Below are positions 24,540-34,071 of a stretch of 64,000 nt of DNA, piece by piece. Every line of letters starts with the position of its first letter. The stretch's first letter is position 1. The position numbers and the translations under genes are program-made. Location of the stretch: NCBI GenBank assembly GCA_937902315.1, contig CALGUG010000054.1:186001-250000 (forward strand), given 5' to 3'. A model generated the notes under the pieces. It worked only from the letters and a program-made list of their open reading frames with translations, was not told the DNA's origin and did no database searches. The DNA is from an uncultured Chloroflexales bacterium. GTDB lineage: Bacteria; Chloroflexota; Chloroflexia; Chloroflexales; Chloroflexaceae.

Positions 24540-25442
24540 ATGAATACGCAAGTCAAAAGTGTGTTTATTGCTACTCTCGGAGCACAACCTCAGGTTGTTA
24601 CGCTTGCCCTCGATACGCTTTTGGCCCAAGGTGAGCAGATCGATGAAACGGTAGTTGTTTACCTTTCTGCTCAAACGGAGCGCGTTCCCCAAGCCATTCG
24701 GGCCCTGAATCGCGAATTTAGCAATAACCGTTATACAGGCCGACCGATGCGGTATCGTGCTTTGCCTATTAGCTACAATGGCGTTATCGTGGAGGATATT
24801 CAATCCGACTTAGAGGCTGATGCTGTTTTCGAAACATTTCACAATCTCTTACCTAGCTATAAGCAACAAGAGAAACGTATTCACCTCTGTATCACCGGCG
24901 GGCGCCGTCTACTTGGGATGCTCGCTTTGTCAGCAGCCCAACTCTACTTTTCAAAAACCGATCGCGTTTGGCACCTCTACTCTTCAGACCGCATACGCGA
25001 GCTAAGCCATCGCGGTTCCTGCCTCCATATCGATGCGCCCGACGAGATCCAACTGATTCAAGTGCCGCTTCAGACTTGGGGCCATATGCTGCCTTGGCTA
25101 CGCACAGTACCGTCCTCAAGCGCACAAGAGCTGCGTGCAAACAGTCAAAAACAGTATGATCAGATCGAGCAGAAGCGCTGTCATCAAGTTGTTGCTCGCT
25201 TGACTCCGCGTCAGTGTGATGTCCTGCGCGAATTTGCCAATGGACTCGCGCCTCAGGATGTGGCTCAAAAACTTAAAATCGTTATCAGCACGGTTCATAG
25301 TCACAAAAAAGTGATTTTTGAAGAGTGCGCTAACGTTTGGGGATTACCACAAGGTGAGCGACTGGACTACTACTGGCTGCGCGAGCACTTTAAAGATTAC
25401 TTTGCCGCACAAGATGATGGGCTAAGCCGGGCGCTTGGTTAG
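24540..25442 (+). CDS. CARF-domain (NE0113/Csx14-like) protein fused to LuxR-type HTH
   Basis: The product has 300 residues. Residues 1-185 form a CARF-like domain of the NE0113 group: FIATLGAQPQVVTLALDTLL (9-28) and the ligand-loop motif HLCITGGRRLLGML (115-128). Residues 221-268 are a LuxR/GerE helix-turn-helix, LTPRQCDVLREFANGLAPQD followed by VAQKLKIVISTVHSHKKVIF. Such an arrangement predicts a transcription factor whose DNA binding is controlled by cyclic oligoadenylate made by the neighbouring Cas10. The HTH departs slightly from consensus (ISTVHSHKK instead of xxTVKxHxx). It is divergent from the csx3 fusion gene and followed by a strong terminator before cmr2. Confidence 0.8.
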   Translation: MNTQVKSVFIATLGAQPQVVTLALDTLLAQGEQIDETVVVYLSAQTERVPQAIRALNREFSNNRYTGRPMRYRALPISYNGVIVEDIQSDLEADAVFETFHNLLPSYKQQEKRIHLCITGGRRLLGMLALSAAQLYFSKTDRVWHLYSSDRIRELSHRGSCLHIDAPDEIQLIQVPLQTWGHMLPWLRTVPSSSAQELRANSQKQYDQIEQKRCHQVVARLTPRQCDVLREFANGLAPQDVAQKLKIVISTVHSHKKVIFEECANVWGLPQGERLDYYWLREHFKDYFAAQDDGLSRALG

Positions 25443-25484
25443 AGAATCTTCTATCTAGATGCGAGAGTAGCATAAGCTAATCGC

Positions 25485-25537
25485 AAAAAGATGCGACTCG
25501 AGTGGAGCTTTTTTTCTACTCGAGTCGCATCTTTTTT
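25485..25537 (+). terminator. Terminator between the CARF-HTH gene and cmr2
   Basis: AAAAAGATGCGACTCGAGT pairs with its exact complement (25518-25536) over 19 bp around a 14-base T-rich loop, then ends in Ts. It isolates cmr transcription from the regulator gene; with A and T runs on both sides it could act in both directions. Confidence 0.92.
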
Positions 25538-25621
25538 GAGGCGAAGATTGCTAAGCTAATAGAAAGATATCAAGGCTCTCAGAGCTAGTGAGTTCCATCT
25601 GCCAAGGTTAAGGACAACCCT

Positions 25622-27559
25622 ATGAATCAATACCTTTTCCTGCTGACGATCGGCCCAGTTCAAGAGTTCATCGCCGCCGCTCGCCGCACACGCGACCTGT
25701 GGGCCGGCTCGCAACTGCTTAGCGATCTCTCGCGCCAAGCTGCAATTTATATTCGAGATCATAAAGGCGAGTTAATTTTCCCCTCTCCCTCTCCAGGTAA
25801 TGAAGATTTCAAGCAACATGATGTTGTTAATCGTATTTTGGCGATAGTAGAAGTTGATGAAGTAGGGACAGTGGGAGATGGAATTAGGCATTTTGGAAAA
25901 GATCTTGAAGATCATATAAGAGAGATTTTTCAAGAAAAAATTACTAAGGTACTTTATGAATTCAAGGATACAGGTTTTTATCGAGAAATTGCAGAACAAC
26001 AGCTTAATGATTTGCTTGAAATAAATTGGGCAGCAGTTCCCTTTAATAATGAAAAATACAAGGAAGTTCGTGAACAGCTTGAGCGTATTTTGGCGGCGCG
26101 TAAAAAAACGCGCGATTTTAAGCAGCCAAGTTGGACACAGTTACAGGTGGGACAACCAAAATCGTCGATCGATGGACAGCGTGAGTCGGTTATTCCAGAA
26201 CACTACTATGTCCAACGTGGCGACAATGATGCCATCAAAAAGCAGAAACTCAATAATCTTTGGCAAAAATTTCATATCAGTGGCGCTGAGCGCCTCTCTG
26301 GGGTCGATCTTTTTAAACGTTGCTACATGCCCGAGTTGGCAAAAACTAAAGATGATTTTCCAAGTACTTCGCATATCGCCGCATTGCCTTTTATTTGGCG
26401 CTATGTTCGTGCAAGTTCAGAATATAAACCTTTGAATGTTGAGGATTGTCATAATACGAGTAAAGAAGATGATTTCTGTCAGGCGATCAATGAATATGCG
26501 AATGTTCTTCAAGATATTCAAAGTAAAGTTAAGCTAAAAGAGAAAGTTGTGCTACAAAGCAGTCGCTTTACTCACTTTATGCCCTACGATGCCTCGATTC
26601 TCTACGATTCGCGACTCCGCGAAATCACGGATTCAGATGCTTTAAAGGCTCAAGATTCAGATGAATCGAAACAAGCTAAAGATGCATTGAAACACGCTAA
26701 AGATGCACTAGACATTTTTTTCAAGACGCTCGAAATAAAAGATAGCCCATCGCCCTACTATGCTATTCTGCATGCCGATGGCGACGCTATGGGTCAAGCG
26801 ATTGATGGCTTGGCGAGCGACTATAAGCTACATCAAGAGTTTTCGCGGCAGCTCGATAAATTCGCCAGCTCTGTGCGCGACATCGTTGAGAGCCATTGGG
26901 GCGCGCTGATCTACAGCGGCGGCGACGATGTGCTGGCCCTGATGCCACTCCATTCGCTGCTCTCCTGCGCCAAAGAATTGCATAGCAAATTTGATGAAGC
27001 TTGGAGCGATTTTAGTGCGCTAGGCGATGTCCCCAAGCCCACTCTCTCGATCGGTATCGCGATCGCGCACTATATGGAGCCGCTTAGCGATACGCTAAAT
27101 TTGGCACGTGCCGCTGAAAAGAAGGCCAAGAGCTTTCCAGGTAAAAACGCCTTGGCGATCACCCTGAGTAAACGTAGCGGAAGCGATCGCACTATTGTTG
27201 GCGGCTGGTCCAGCCAGTTTTACCAGCGTATAAATGATTTGATCCAACTCTACCGCGAAAATACCATCCCCGACGGTTATGCCTTTGAGCTAGAAGATTT
27301 GTGGCAACGCCTTGGTTCAGCAGTAGATCCGGCCATTCTCCGGGCCGAGGCCAAACGAATCGCCAAACGTAAACGGGAAGGTAAGGGCTCAAATGAGCTG
27401 CTCAAACTGGCCGAAATGCTCCCCAAAAATATGGAAGAAAAAACAACGTGGAATATCGATATGTTTGTTGATGAACTGGTGATCGCTAGCGAGCTGGCTC
27501 GCGCGCTTGGTCCTATCGAGCAAAAACCGACCAGTACCGAACAGGAGGTGCAACAATGA
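25622..27559 (+). CDS. cmr2: Type III-B CRISPR Cas10 subunit Cmr2 (no HD domain)
   Basis: The 645-residue protein starts directly with the Cmr2 motif GPVQEFIAAARRTRDLWAGS (11-30). The C-terminal palm domain holds the cyclase motif SGGDDVLALM (GGDD at 433-436), preceded by ILHADGDAMGQAID (about 385). It makes cyclic oligoadenylate when the Cmr complex binds target RNA. The N-terminal HD nuclease domain found in longer Cmr2 proteins is absent, so DNA cutting is unlikely and signalling should dominate. The codons for about residues 45-310 are clearly AT-rich, whereas both ends are GC-rich like the host, a mosaic also seen in cmr1. The last four bases overlap cmr3. Confidence 0.95.
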   Translation: MNQYLFLLTIGPVQEFIAAARRTRDLWAGSQLLSDLSRQAAIYIRDHKGELIFPSPSPGNEDFKQHDVVNRILAIVEVDEVGTVGDGIRHFGKDLEDHIREIFQEKITKVLYEFKDTGFYREIAEQQLNDLLEINWAAVPFNNEKYKEVREQLERILAARKKTRDFKQPSWTQLQVGQPKSSIDGQRESVIPEHYYVQRGDNDAIKKQKLNNLWQKFHISGAERLSGVDLFKRCYMPELAKTKDDFPSTSHIAALPFIWRYVRASSEYKPLNVEDCHNTSKEDDFCQAINEYANVLQDIQSKVKLKEKVVLQSSRFTHFMPYDASILYDSRLREITDSDALKAQDSDESKQAKDALKHAKDALDIFFKTLEIKDSPSPYYAILHADGDAMGQAIDGLASDYKLHQEFSRQLDKFASSVRDIVESHWGALIYSGGDDVLALMPLHSLLSCAKELHSKFDEAWSDFSALGDVPKPTLSIGIAIAHYMEPLSDTLNLARAAEKKAKSFPGKNALAITLSKRSGSDRTIVGGWSSQFYQRINDLIQLYRENTIPDGYAFELEDLWQRLGSAVDPAILRAEAKRIAKRKREGKGSNELLKLAEMLPKNMEEKTTWNIDMFVDELVIASELARALGPIEQKPTSTEQEVQQ

Positions 27560-28731
27560 GCACCTGGATCATTGAGCCGCGCGACCCGCTGATTGTGGGC
27601 GATGGACGACCTTTCGGACCTAACCCAGGCGCTAGGGCCACTAGCCTTAGCTTCCCGTTTCCTTCCACTCTGATAGGCGCGCTTCGCTCACGCGCTGGAA
27701 GCGATGAACATGGGCATTTTACCGCTGACCCTAAGACCGTCTTGAAATATGAAATGCGCGGCCCATTACTAGTAGAACTAGACGATGTCGGAAAGATTAA
27801 AGAGTGCTATCTGCCTGCCCCTGCTGACGCCCTGATTTATACCGATAGCAATTCGCAAACTATACGCCGGGTCTGGTTAGCGCCACAAGAGGATCGTAAC
27901 AGCTCAATCAGTAATCAACCCGATGATTTATGGTATATCGGCCCAAAAGAGAGGGTGAAAGGCAAAGCTTATTCAGATGCACCTAGTTTTTGGAGTGCTG
28001 ATGATTTTGCCCAATGGCTCTCGCAACCGAAAGATAGTCCTTCAGATTCGGATGAAGATTTTGCGTTTGCAAACCCAAGCATCAAATCGCTGCACAAAGA
28101 CACTCGAATGCATGTCAGCATCAATAAAGACACCCAAACCGGCGAAGATGGCCTGCTTTATCTGACCAGTGGCTTAGAGTTTGTGCGGGTCGAGAAGCAA
28201 GAGGATGATGAGTATCGCAAGACGTTTCATCGTCTGGCCCTAGCTGTCGATTTTAAGCACAACATTGAACGTTTCGAGGGTGGGCTTGCTCCTCTCGGCG
28301 GTGAGCGTCGTCTAATGCATTGGCAAAAAAGCGAGTCTTCCTTAGAGCTCTTCTTTGAAGGATGTAAAGCGAAGATTATCGAGCAGATCTGTAACGATAA
28401 GCGGGCGCGCGTTATTCTGCTCACCCCGGCCTATTTTACTAATGGCTTTCGCCCCGAAATGCAATGGACGTTCGCAGGTGTCACTGCCACCCTAAAAGGA
28501 GTGGTTAATTCTCGCTACCAAACCGTATCGGGCTGGGACTTCGCATCTAACCGCCCTAAAGCCTCCACTCGGCTCGCTCCGGCTGGCAGCGTCTACTACG
28601 TTGAATTCGCCGAAGGCACTGATATCGCAGCTTGGTGCGAGGCGGTCTGGCTACAGAATGTCAGCGATGGCGAACAGTGGCGGCGCGATGGTTTTGGCTT
28701 GGCAGTGCTTGGAATTTGGAAAGAGGAGTAA
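27556..28731 (+). CDS. cmr3: CRISPR Cmr3 (RAMP, Cas5-like)
   Basis: This encodes 391 residues beginning MSTWIIEPRDPLIVGDGRPF, the typical Cmr3 start, followed by SLSFPFPSTLIGALRSRAG. The C-terminal glycine-rich RAMP motif GAPAG-like region reads RLAPAGSVYYVEF. Cmr3 with Cmr2 binds the 5' tag of the crRNA at the base of the complex. It overlaps cmr2 by ATGA and is followed five bases later by cmr1. Confidence 0.93.
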   Translation: MSTWIIEPRDPLIVGDGRPFGPNPGARATSLSFPFPSTLIGALRSRAGSDEHGHFTADPKTVLKYEMRGPLLVELDDVGKIKECYLPAPADALIYTDSNSQTIRRVWLAPQEDRNSSISNQPDDLWYIGPKERVKGKAYSDAPSFWSADDFAQWLSQPKDSPSDSDEDFAFANPSIKSLHKDTRMHVSINKDTQTGEDGLLYLTSGLEFVRVEKQEDDEYRKTFHRLALAVDFKHNIERFEGGLAPLGGERRLMHWQKSESSLELFFEGCKAKIIEQICNDKRARVILLTPAYFTNGFRPEMQWTFAGVTATLKGVVNSRYQTVSGWDFASNRPKASTRLAPAGSVYYVEFAEGTDIAAWCEAVWLQNVSDGEQWRRDGFGLAVLGIWKEE

Positions 28732-28735
28732 TAAG

Positions 28736-30115
28736 ATGGCAGAGCGCAAATTACCAAAAGATATGGAAACCCCTCCAGAAATCCGATCATCGTTTGCTGA
28801 AAAAATGATCGTTGAAACTCGTGAGTATAAACTGATCACTCCGCTGTTTGGTGGGGGTGTAGAGCCAAATACTCCCGATCCTGTGACAGTGATTCGGGCT
28901 ACAGAGATCCGCGGCCATCTGCGCTTTTGGTGGCGCGCTACTCGCGGTGGGCAGTTTGAGACAATTGAAGAGTTGAAAGCCAAGGAAGATGAAATTTGGG
29001 GTTCAGCTGCAAAATTCGAAAAGCAGCGGAGAGCATACGGTCCATCCCCAGTCAGTATTCGTGTACTGGAATATAGTTGGAAATCTAAGGCAGACTCAAA
29101 AGCATTCGAGATTGTTGATAAGAAAAATGATGGTAAGTGGCGCGCTTATCCTAAGAGTGGGGTTGCTCCCGCATATGCATCATTTCCGCTTAAACCAGAT
29201 GATAAAGAAATTCGAAGAACAAAACAAAATACGGAAATTCCTGATATCTATCACGATGTTGAATTCACTATAAGTATATCGTATCCAAATAAATATAAAC
29301 TCGATATAGAAGCTGCGCTTTGGGCTTGGGAAACCTTTGGAGGGATTGGAGCTCGAACTCGTCGCGGTTTTGGTGCGATTTCTAATAAAAACAAACTAGT
29401 AATTACTGATGTAGCTAGCTATCTCCGAGATTGTATTGATAAATTTGTTCTTCCTAGTACTAACAATTATGGAGTGCCATACTTATCTAAAGACTTTAAC
29501 ACTGATTACAGAATAATCTTCGATAAAGACCATAACGGGAATAATATCGCTTTTAACAATCCTAAAAAACCTTGGGATAGATTGATAAATAAACTGCAAC
29601 AATTCCGACAACAACGTGATGATCCTAGTCCTAGCGCTCCTTATACTCCAGGTCGTAGTCGTTGGCCTGAACCTGATTCTATACGTCTAGAAACAGGTTG
29701 TTCAGCACCTTACCATAATCCACGTTTTCGGATTAATAAATACCCAAGAGCTGCTTTTGGGCTCCCTATTGTTACCAAATTTAATGATAAGGATGTAAAA
29801 AATGGAGATCCTCAGCAAGTTGTATTACAAGGTGTAGATAAGATAAATCGCTTAGCTAGTCCACTATTTCTTCGACCCTTCGCTTTTAAAACTGAAACCG
29901 GCAACAAAATCTATTATGTAGGGCTCGCATTCATACTTAATACCTTGGAACAACCACCTGGGGGTGTAACTTTAGAAATTAATAAACAAAAACGTATAGT
30001 TAATAGTAGACCTCTAACAAATGAGGATATAAACGAATTAGTAGAAGCTGGATTAGTTTTGCCTAATAACAATCCCAACATCCTTGAAGCATTTTTAGAC
30101 TACTTGGAGCAATAA
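28736..30115 (+). CDS. cmr1: CRISPR Cmr1 (RAMP, Cas7-like)
   Basis: ATG at 28736 lies 7 bases after GAGGAG and gives 459 residues; a longer frame runs back into cmr3 and is not used. The Cmr1 motif IRATEIRGHLRFWWRATRGG is at about residues 53-72, and a Gly-rich GGIGARTRRGFGAI lies near 203-216. Cmr1 caps the 3' end of the crRNA-bearing filament. From about residue 90 onward the coding DNA is strongly AT-rich. Confidence 0.93.
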   Translation: MAERKLPKDMETPPEIRSSFAEKMIVETREYKLITPLFGGGVEPNTPDPVTVIRATEIRGHLRFWWRATRGGQFETIEELKAKEDEIWGSAAKFEKQRRAYGPSPVSIRVLEYSWKSKADSKAFEIVDKKNDGKWRAYPKSGVAPAYASFPLKPDDKEIRRTKQNTEIPDIYHDVEFTISISYPNKYKLDIEAALWAWETFGGIGARTRRGFGAISNKNKLVITDVASYLRDCIDKFVLPSTNNYGVPYLSKDFNTDYRIIFDKDHNGNNIAFNNPKKPWDRLINKLQQFRQQRDDPSPSAPYTPGRSRWPEPDSIRLETGCSAPYHNPRFRINKYPRAAFGLPIVTKFNDKDVKNGDPQQVVLQGVDKINRLASPLFLRPFAFKTETGNKIYYVGLAFILNTLEQPPGGVTLEINKQKRIVNSRPLTNEDINELVEAGLVLPNNNPNILEAFLDYLEQ

Positions 30116-30117
30116 CC

Positions 30118-31044
30118 ATGACAAACGCTCATCTCTATGTCATACATGCACTCTCACCGCTGCATGCAGGCACGGGTCAAGGCACTGGAGTGATCGATCT
30201 GCCTATCGCGCGCGAAAAGGCTACAGGTATTCCTTATCTAGCGGGTTCATCTGTTAAGGGTGTGCTGCGTGATAGCAATAAACTTGGTCTTTCTGAAGAG
30301 GATCAGTCACTTTTCTTTGGTCCAAGTTTTAAAAAAGACAACGAAAGACCAGAAGATAATGCAGGAGCTGCAATCTTCTCTGATGCTCGTTTGCTCTTAT
30401 TTCCTGTACGTTCTTTACGTGGCACATTTGCATGGGTAACTTCACCCTATATTCTGAATCGGTTCGCTCGCGAAGTGAAGGAAGTTCAAAGTCTCGGAAA
30501 CATCCTTCCTAAAGAAGCGCTTCCTAATTGGGAAGATCGTCAAGCGATATGGGTAGCTGAACCTAAGCATTTAACCCTACAAAAGCCAAAAACGACTGAG
30601 CAATGGGTAGTGCTAGAAGATCTTGACCTCAAGTATCAAGATTCTTTGTTGGCTAAGGAATGGCTTAATGCGCTCAAAAAGATCTTGGATGAAGAAGAGA
30701 TCTGTCGCCTCCTCGATAAACATTTCGCTATTGTACATGACGATGTTATGAACTTCCTGCTGCGCAATGCCACCGAGATCGTTGCCCGTATTCGTCTAAA
30801 CCCCGAGGCAAAAACTGTTGAACAGGGTGCTCTGTGGTACGAAGAGTCGCTTCCAGCTGAAAGCCTACTCACAGGTGTAATTACAGCGCAATCAGTAAAG
30901 CAGCGTAAAGAGAATGGTGATTCCTATACTGCAAAACAAGTTTCGGAGCGCTTATCAAGCTTACAACCACAAATAATGCAATTTGGTGGTAAGGCGACTG
31001 TGGGACGTGGACTCTGCCGGTTTTCTTTAGTGGGAGGCAAATAA
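30118..31044 (+). CDS. cmr4: CRISPR Cmr4 (RAMP, target RNA-cleaving backbone)
   Basis: The 308-residue protein contains HAGTGQGTGVIDLPI and GSSVKGVLRD. D27 lines up with the Asp known to cut target RNA at 6-nt steps in Cmr4 of P. furiosus. The C-terminus has the Gly-rich FGGKATVGRGLCRFSL. Several copies form the backbone of the Cmr filament. The stop codon shares one base with the start of cmr5. Confidence 0.94.
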   Translation: MTNAHLYVIHALSPLHAGTGQGTGVIDLPIAREKATGIPYLAGSSVKGVLRDSNKLGLSEEDQSLFFGPSFKKDNERPEDNAGAAIFSDARLLLFPVRSLRGTFAWVTSPYILNRFAREVKEVQSLGNILPKEALPNWEDRQAIWVAEPKHLTLQKPKTTEQWVVLEDLDLKYQDSLLAKEWLNALKKILDEEEICRLLDKHFAIVHDDVMNFLLRNATEIVARIRLNPEAKTVEQGALWYEESLPAESLLTGVITAQSVKQRKENGDSYTAKQVSERLSSLQPQIMQFGGKATVGRGLCRFSLVGGK

Positions 31045-31499
31045 TGAGCGAAACCTTCCAAACTCGCGAGCAAAAATATGCGACTGCAGTATATAGTCGT
31101 GTTCAGAACTACATCAAGGTATGCGTTGACAAGAGTCCGGCAGACAAGCAAGCCTCTATCAAAGCCAATCCAGCTGAAGATAAAAATATAAAGGCTTATG
31201 GTTCTTTAGCCCATAAACTGCCAATTCTGATACGTACTTCAGGTCTAGCACAAGCTCTTGCTTTTGTTAAGGCACGCAATGAAAACAATAGTCCACAATA
31301 TCAATTGATAAAAGACCTTGAGGCTGTTATGCAACAGGTCGGACCACTTCAAGGGGAATTGTTCGAACAAAGCAGAACAACTTTATTTGACGATTATATT
31401 CGTCTTACGGAAGCTTGCATGGAAGCGCTGCTTTGGTTTAAACGCTTTGCTACATCGGAGTTAGGTGTTGAACAAGGTGATGAAACCGAAGGAGCCTAA
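31044..31499 (+). CDS. cmr5: CRISPR Cmr5 (small subunit, Cas11-like)
   Basis: This is a 151-residue mostly helical protein beginning MSETFQTREQKYATAVYSRV and including YGSLAHKLPILIRTSGLAQALAF split by short loops, the normal Cmr5 pattern. Cmr5 subunits line the minor filament alongside Cmr4. It overlaps cmr4 by one base and precedes cmr6 by one base. Confidence 0.92.
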   Translation: MSETFQTREQKYATAVYSRVQNYIKVCVDKSPADKQASIKANPAEDKNIKAYGSLAHKLPILIRTSGLAQALAFVKARNENNSPQYQLIKDLEAVMQQVGPLQGELFEQSRTTLFDDYIRLTEACMEALLWFKRFATSELGVEQGDETEGA

Positions 31500-31500
31500 T

Positions 31501-32703
31501 ATGAATTCGCAGGTTATTGAAAGTTTACGAAGCAACCTTGTGCAGTTGGCAGAAATAAAGGATCCAGAAAGAGACGAAGAGAATAAGCTCTTAAAAACAA
31601 CTAATACTACAAACTTTTCTCTTTGGCTGGATCGTATGCTTCATGCTCAGCTTATAACAGGTAGATCGCCTCGAAAAGAGCATCCTTACATCACACATAT
31701 CAAGGCTATTTGTGAGCGTGGAGAGAGCTCAGATTATCGAGAGTTCTTTCAAAATCGCTGGTTACCTTCATTGTCAGCAAGTGCAAAACAAATACGTATT
31801 GCAAGAGCAACAGGTCGGCTGGTAGTTGGCCTTGGTTCTGAAAGCGCTTGGGAAAACAGTATCACCCTGCATCGCACTTATGGAGTGCCTTACATTCCAG
31901 GCAGCGCTCTTAAGGGCTTAGCTGCAGCCTATGCCCATCGTTTTTTAAAAGACGATAGATGGCGTAAAGCTGGAACAACTGCTGAGGAAATGAGCGAAAA
32001 TTATGCGGCTGCCCATAAGGTTATGTTCGGTGATACTACTACTGAGGGTTATGTAACCTTCTTTGATGCATTGTATGTTCCAAATTCCGGACTCCTGAAC
32101 CAAGAAACACAAAAGCGTCAAGCGCTCTGGCCCGATGTAATTACCGTTCATCACCCAGATTACTATCAGGAAAAGAAGGAAGGCGGTAAGTTACAGCCTC
32201 CCGCAGACTGGGATGATCCTAACCCGATTCCTTTTGTAAGCGCCACAGGAGAGTATTTAATCGCTTTGGCTGGGCCAGATGATTGGGTGAAAGCTGCTTT
32301 TCAGATTCTCGAAAAGGCTCTTTCCGAATTAGGTGTTGGAGCGAAAACCAATAGTGGCTATGGGAGGATGGACTACCTTACTCCAGAGAAGCAAGAGCAG
32401 CGCCTTAAGCAGTTTGAAAAGCCAAAGGAGATACGCCTTCCTCGAAAAGGAGATATGGTCACGGGTCAATGTGATAAAAGACCAATACGTATTGAAGTAG
32501 ATGGAGAAAGAATCCTCGTTAGAAAGATCGATGTAAATCTTCACAAACTCGATTTCCAACTACCTGAAAAAGTTAATATCGAATTCTATTCGATAGATGA
32601 GAATGTAAGCGGCGGATTCTCTGGTGTTGTACAAGCAGTAGACGACAGCGAGTCGAGCAATATTAGAGTTTTTCTAAAGCGAGCCAAGAAGCAGAGTAAA
32701 TAG
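31501..32703 (+). CDS. cmr6: CRISPR Cmr6 (RAMP)
   Basis: ATG at 31501 gives 400 residues. The centre has LVVGLGSESAWENSITLHRT and YIPGSALKGLAAAYA, with GVGAKTNSGYGRMD near residue 285, all characteristic of Cmr6. The last about 95 residues (from about 305) are a charged extension, possibly an OB- or S1-like strand-rich domain, not needed in the usual Cmr6 of about 300 residues. It probably adds RNA contacts; this is inference. Confidence 0.92.
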   Translation: MNSQVIESLRSNLVQLAEIKDPERDEENKLLKTTNTTNFSLWLDRMLHAQLITGRSPRKEHPYITHIKAICERGESSDYREFFQNRWLPSLSASAKQIRIARATGRLVVGLGSESAWENSITLHRTYGVPYIPGSALKGLAAAYAHRFLKDDRWRKAGTTAEEMSENYAAAHKVMFGDTTTEGYVTFFDALYVPNSGLLNQETQKRQALWPDVITVHHPDYYQEKKEGGKLQPPADWDDPNPIPFVSATGEYLIALAGPDDWVKAAFQILEKALSELGVGAKTNSGYGRMDYLTPEKQEQRLKQFEKPKEIRLPRKGDMVTGQCDKRPIRIEVDGERILVRKIDVNLHKLDFQLPEKVNIEFYSIDENVSGGFSGVVQAVDDSESSNIRVFLKRAKKQSK

Positions 32704-32751
32704 CCCACATCCATTGGAATAAGTACCACTAGTAAACAAAGGAGATTACGT

Positions 32752-33924
32752 ATGGCGACAAAACTCATCTCTGTCTTAGGTCAAAGAGGGTATAAAGAAA
32801 CGGTATACGTCTATAATAAGCAAGAGTATTCCACACCATTTATGGTCGAAGCCGCATTCCATTTTTTTAAACCGGATCAACTCCTAGTTCTCGTTACAGA
32901 AGAGGTAAGAGACTCTAATTTACCATTATTGAAAGGAAGACTTCCAGAAACAATACCTGTGTATATACCTTCCGGTAAAACAGAAGAAGAACTTTGGAAA
33001 ATCTTTGATGCCTTAGCTACAAACGTCCTACCTGGTGATGAGATAATCTTTGATATTACTAATGGTTTTCGTTCTTTACCTGTTCTTTGTTTATTTGCTG
33101 CATCTTTTGTGCAAGTGGCACGTAATGCACAGGTAATCAAAATGATTTATGGAGCTTTTGATGCTCGAGATGAGGCTACCAATACAACTCCAGTTTTTGA
33201 CCTCACTCCATTTCTCAATTTACTTGACTGGACTACTGCAACTGATGCGTTTTTGAAATATGGACGAGCAGATGACCTTGTTTCATTAGCTCGGGAAGAT
33301 TACAGCGAGCTGGCTGATACGTTGAATGCTTTAACTAAATCGCTTCAGACATCACGTACTGCTGGGGTGATGCAAAGCGCATATGGTTTAAGCGAGAAGA
33401 TCTTTGCATCGCGAAATACTCAATCGATATCTAGTAAGCCATTTGGGCTGCTGCTTGATCAGATCAATGAAGAATATGGACGTTTTGGTTTAGATAATCC
33501 AACAAACCATATTGGAGACTATCTAGAAAAACAGCTTGAAATGATCAAGTGGTATCTCTCTAAAGGTATGTATGTGCAAGCACTTACATCTATGCGAGAA
33601 TGGCTGATAACTCTCATTATGTATGATGCTCAACAGATATCCTTCTCTTTCCAAGATCGAGATGTAGTCGCGAAATTTTTAAGAGGTTCGTCAGGTCAAT
33701 CTAAATCTAAAGACAAGTCTGTATCTCTTGAAGTGCTGAAAAATAATCTTAATCCAGAACTCTATCAGAAAGTAAACCAACTTTGGGATGAAGTTCCCAA
33801 ACTTCGTAATGATGTAGCTCATTCAGGTATGGGACACGATGCACGTTCTTTCGATGAAATAAAAGAAAAATCTCAGGAATTTTATACAAAGCTCGAGGAA
33901 TTATTAGATTTCATTAAACCTTGA
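32752..33924 (+). CDS. CARF-HEPN RNase, Csx1/Csx2 (TM1812-like) family
   Basis: The 390-residue protein has an N-terminal CARF domain (ISVLGQRGYKETVYVYN, EIIFDITNGFRSLPVL at about 97-112) and a helical C-terminal HEPN domain with RNDVAH at 352-357, the RxxxxH ribonuclease motif. Proteins of this kind are switched on by cyclic oligoadenylate and cut RNA without sequence specificity, stopping growth during infection. It is 48 bp after cmr6 with a AAAGGAG site and is probably part of the cmr operon. Confidence 0.9.
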   Translation: MATKLISVLGQRGYKETVYVYNKQEYSTPFMVEAAFHFFKPDQLLVLVTEEVRDSNLPLLKGRLPETIPVYIPSGKTEEELWKIFDALATNVLPGDEIIFDITNGFRSLPVLCLFAASFVQVARNAQVIKMIYGAFDARDEATNTTPVFDLTPFLNLLDWTTATDAFLKYGRADDLVSLAREDYSELADTLNALTKSLQTSRTAGVMQSAYGLSEKIFASRNTQSISSKPFGLLLDQINEEYGRFGLDNPTNHIGDYLEKQLEMIKWYLSKGMYVQALTSMREWLITLIMYDAQQISFSFQDRDVVAKFLRGSSGQSKSKDKSVSLEVLKNNLNPELYQKVNQLWDEVPKLRNDVAHSGMGHDARSFDEIKEKSQEFYTKLEELLDFIKP

Positions 33925-33957
33925 TACTAGGGTTGCCATTTATATCTTGGTCCATAG

Positions 33958-34071
33958 CTCAATAGCTTCGCTCAAGTTGCAGAAGAGCTCTATTCACGGC
34001 TATTAGAGCTGTATAGCGAAGATGGACAGGTTTGGGAGGCGCGTTCGCAGTTTATTCAACCTTTTTTATGA
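33958..34071 (+). pseudogene. Possible gene tail remnant
   Basis: A 37-codon open stretch without a start codon, with a protein-like composition (AEELYSRLLELYSEDGQVWE) and a TGA stop, lies between the csx1-like gene and the next operon. It may be the end of a deleted gene at the border between two modules. The source protein is not recognised. Confidence 0.25.
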
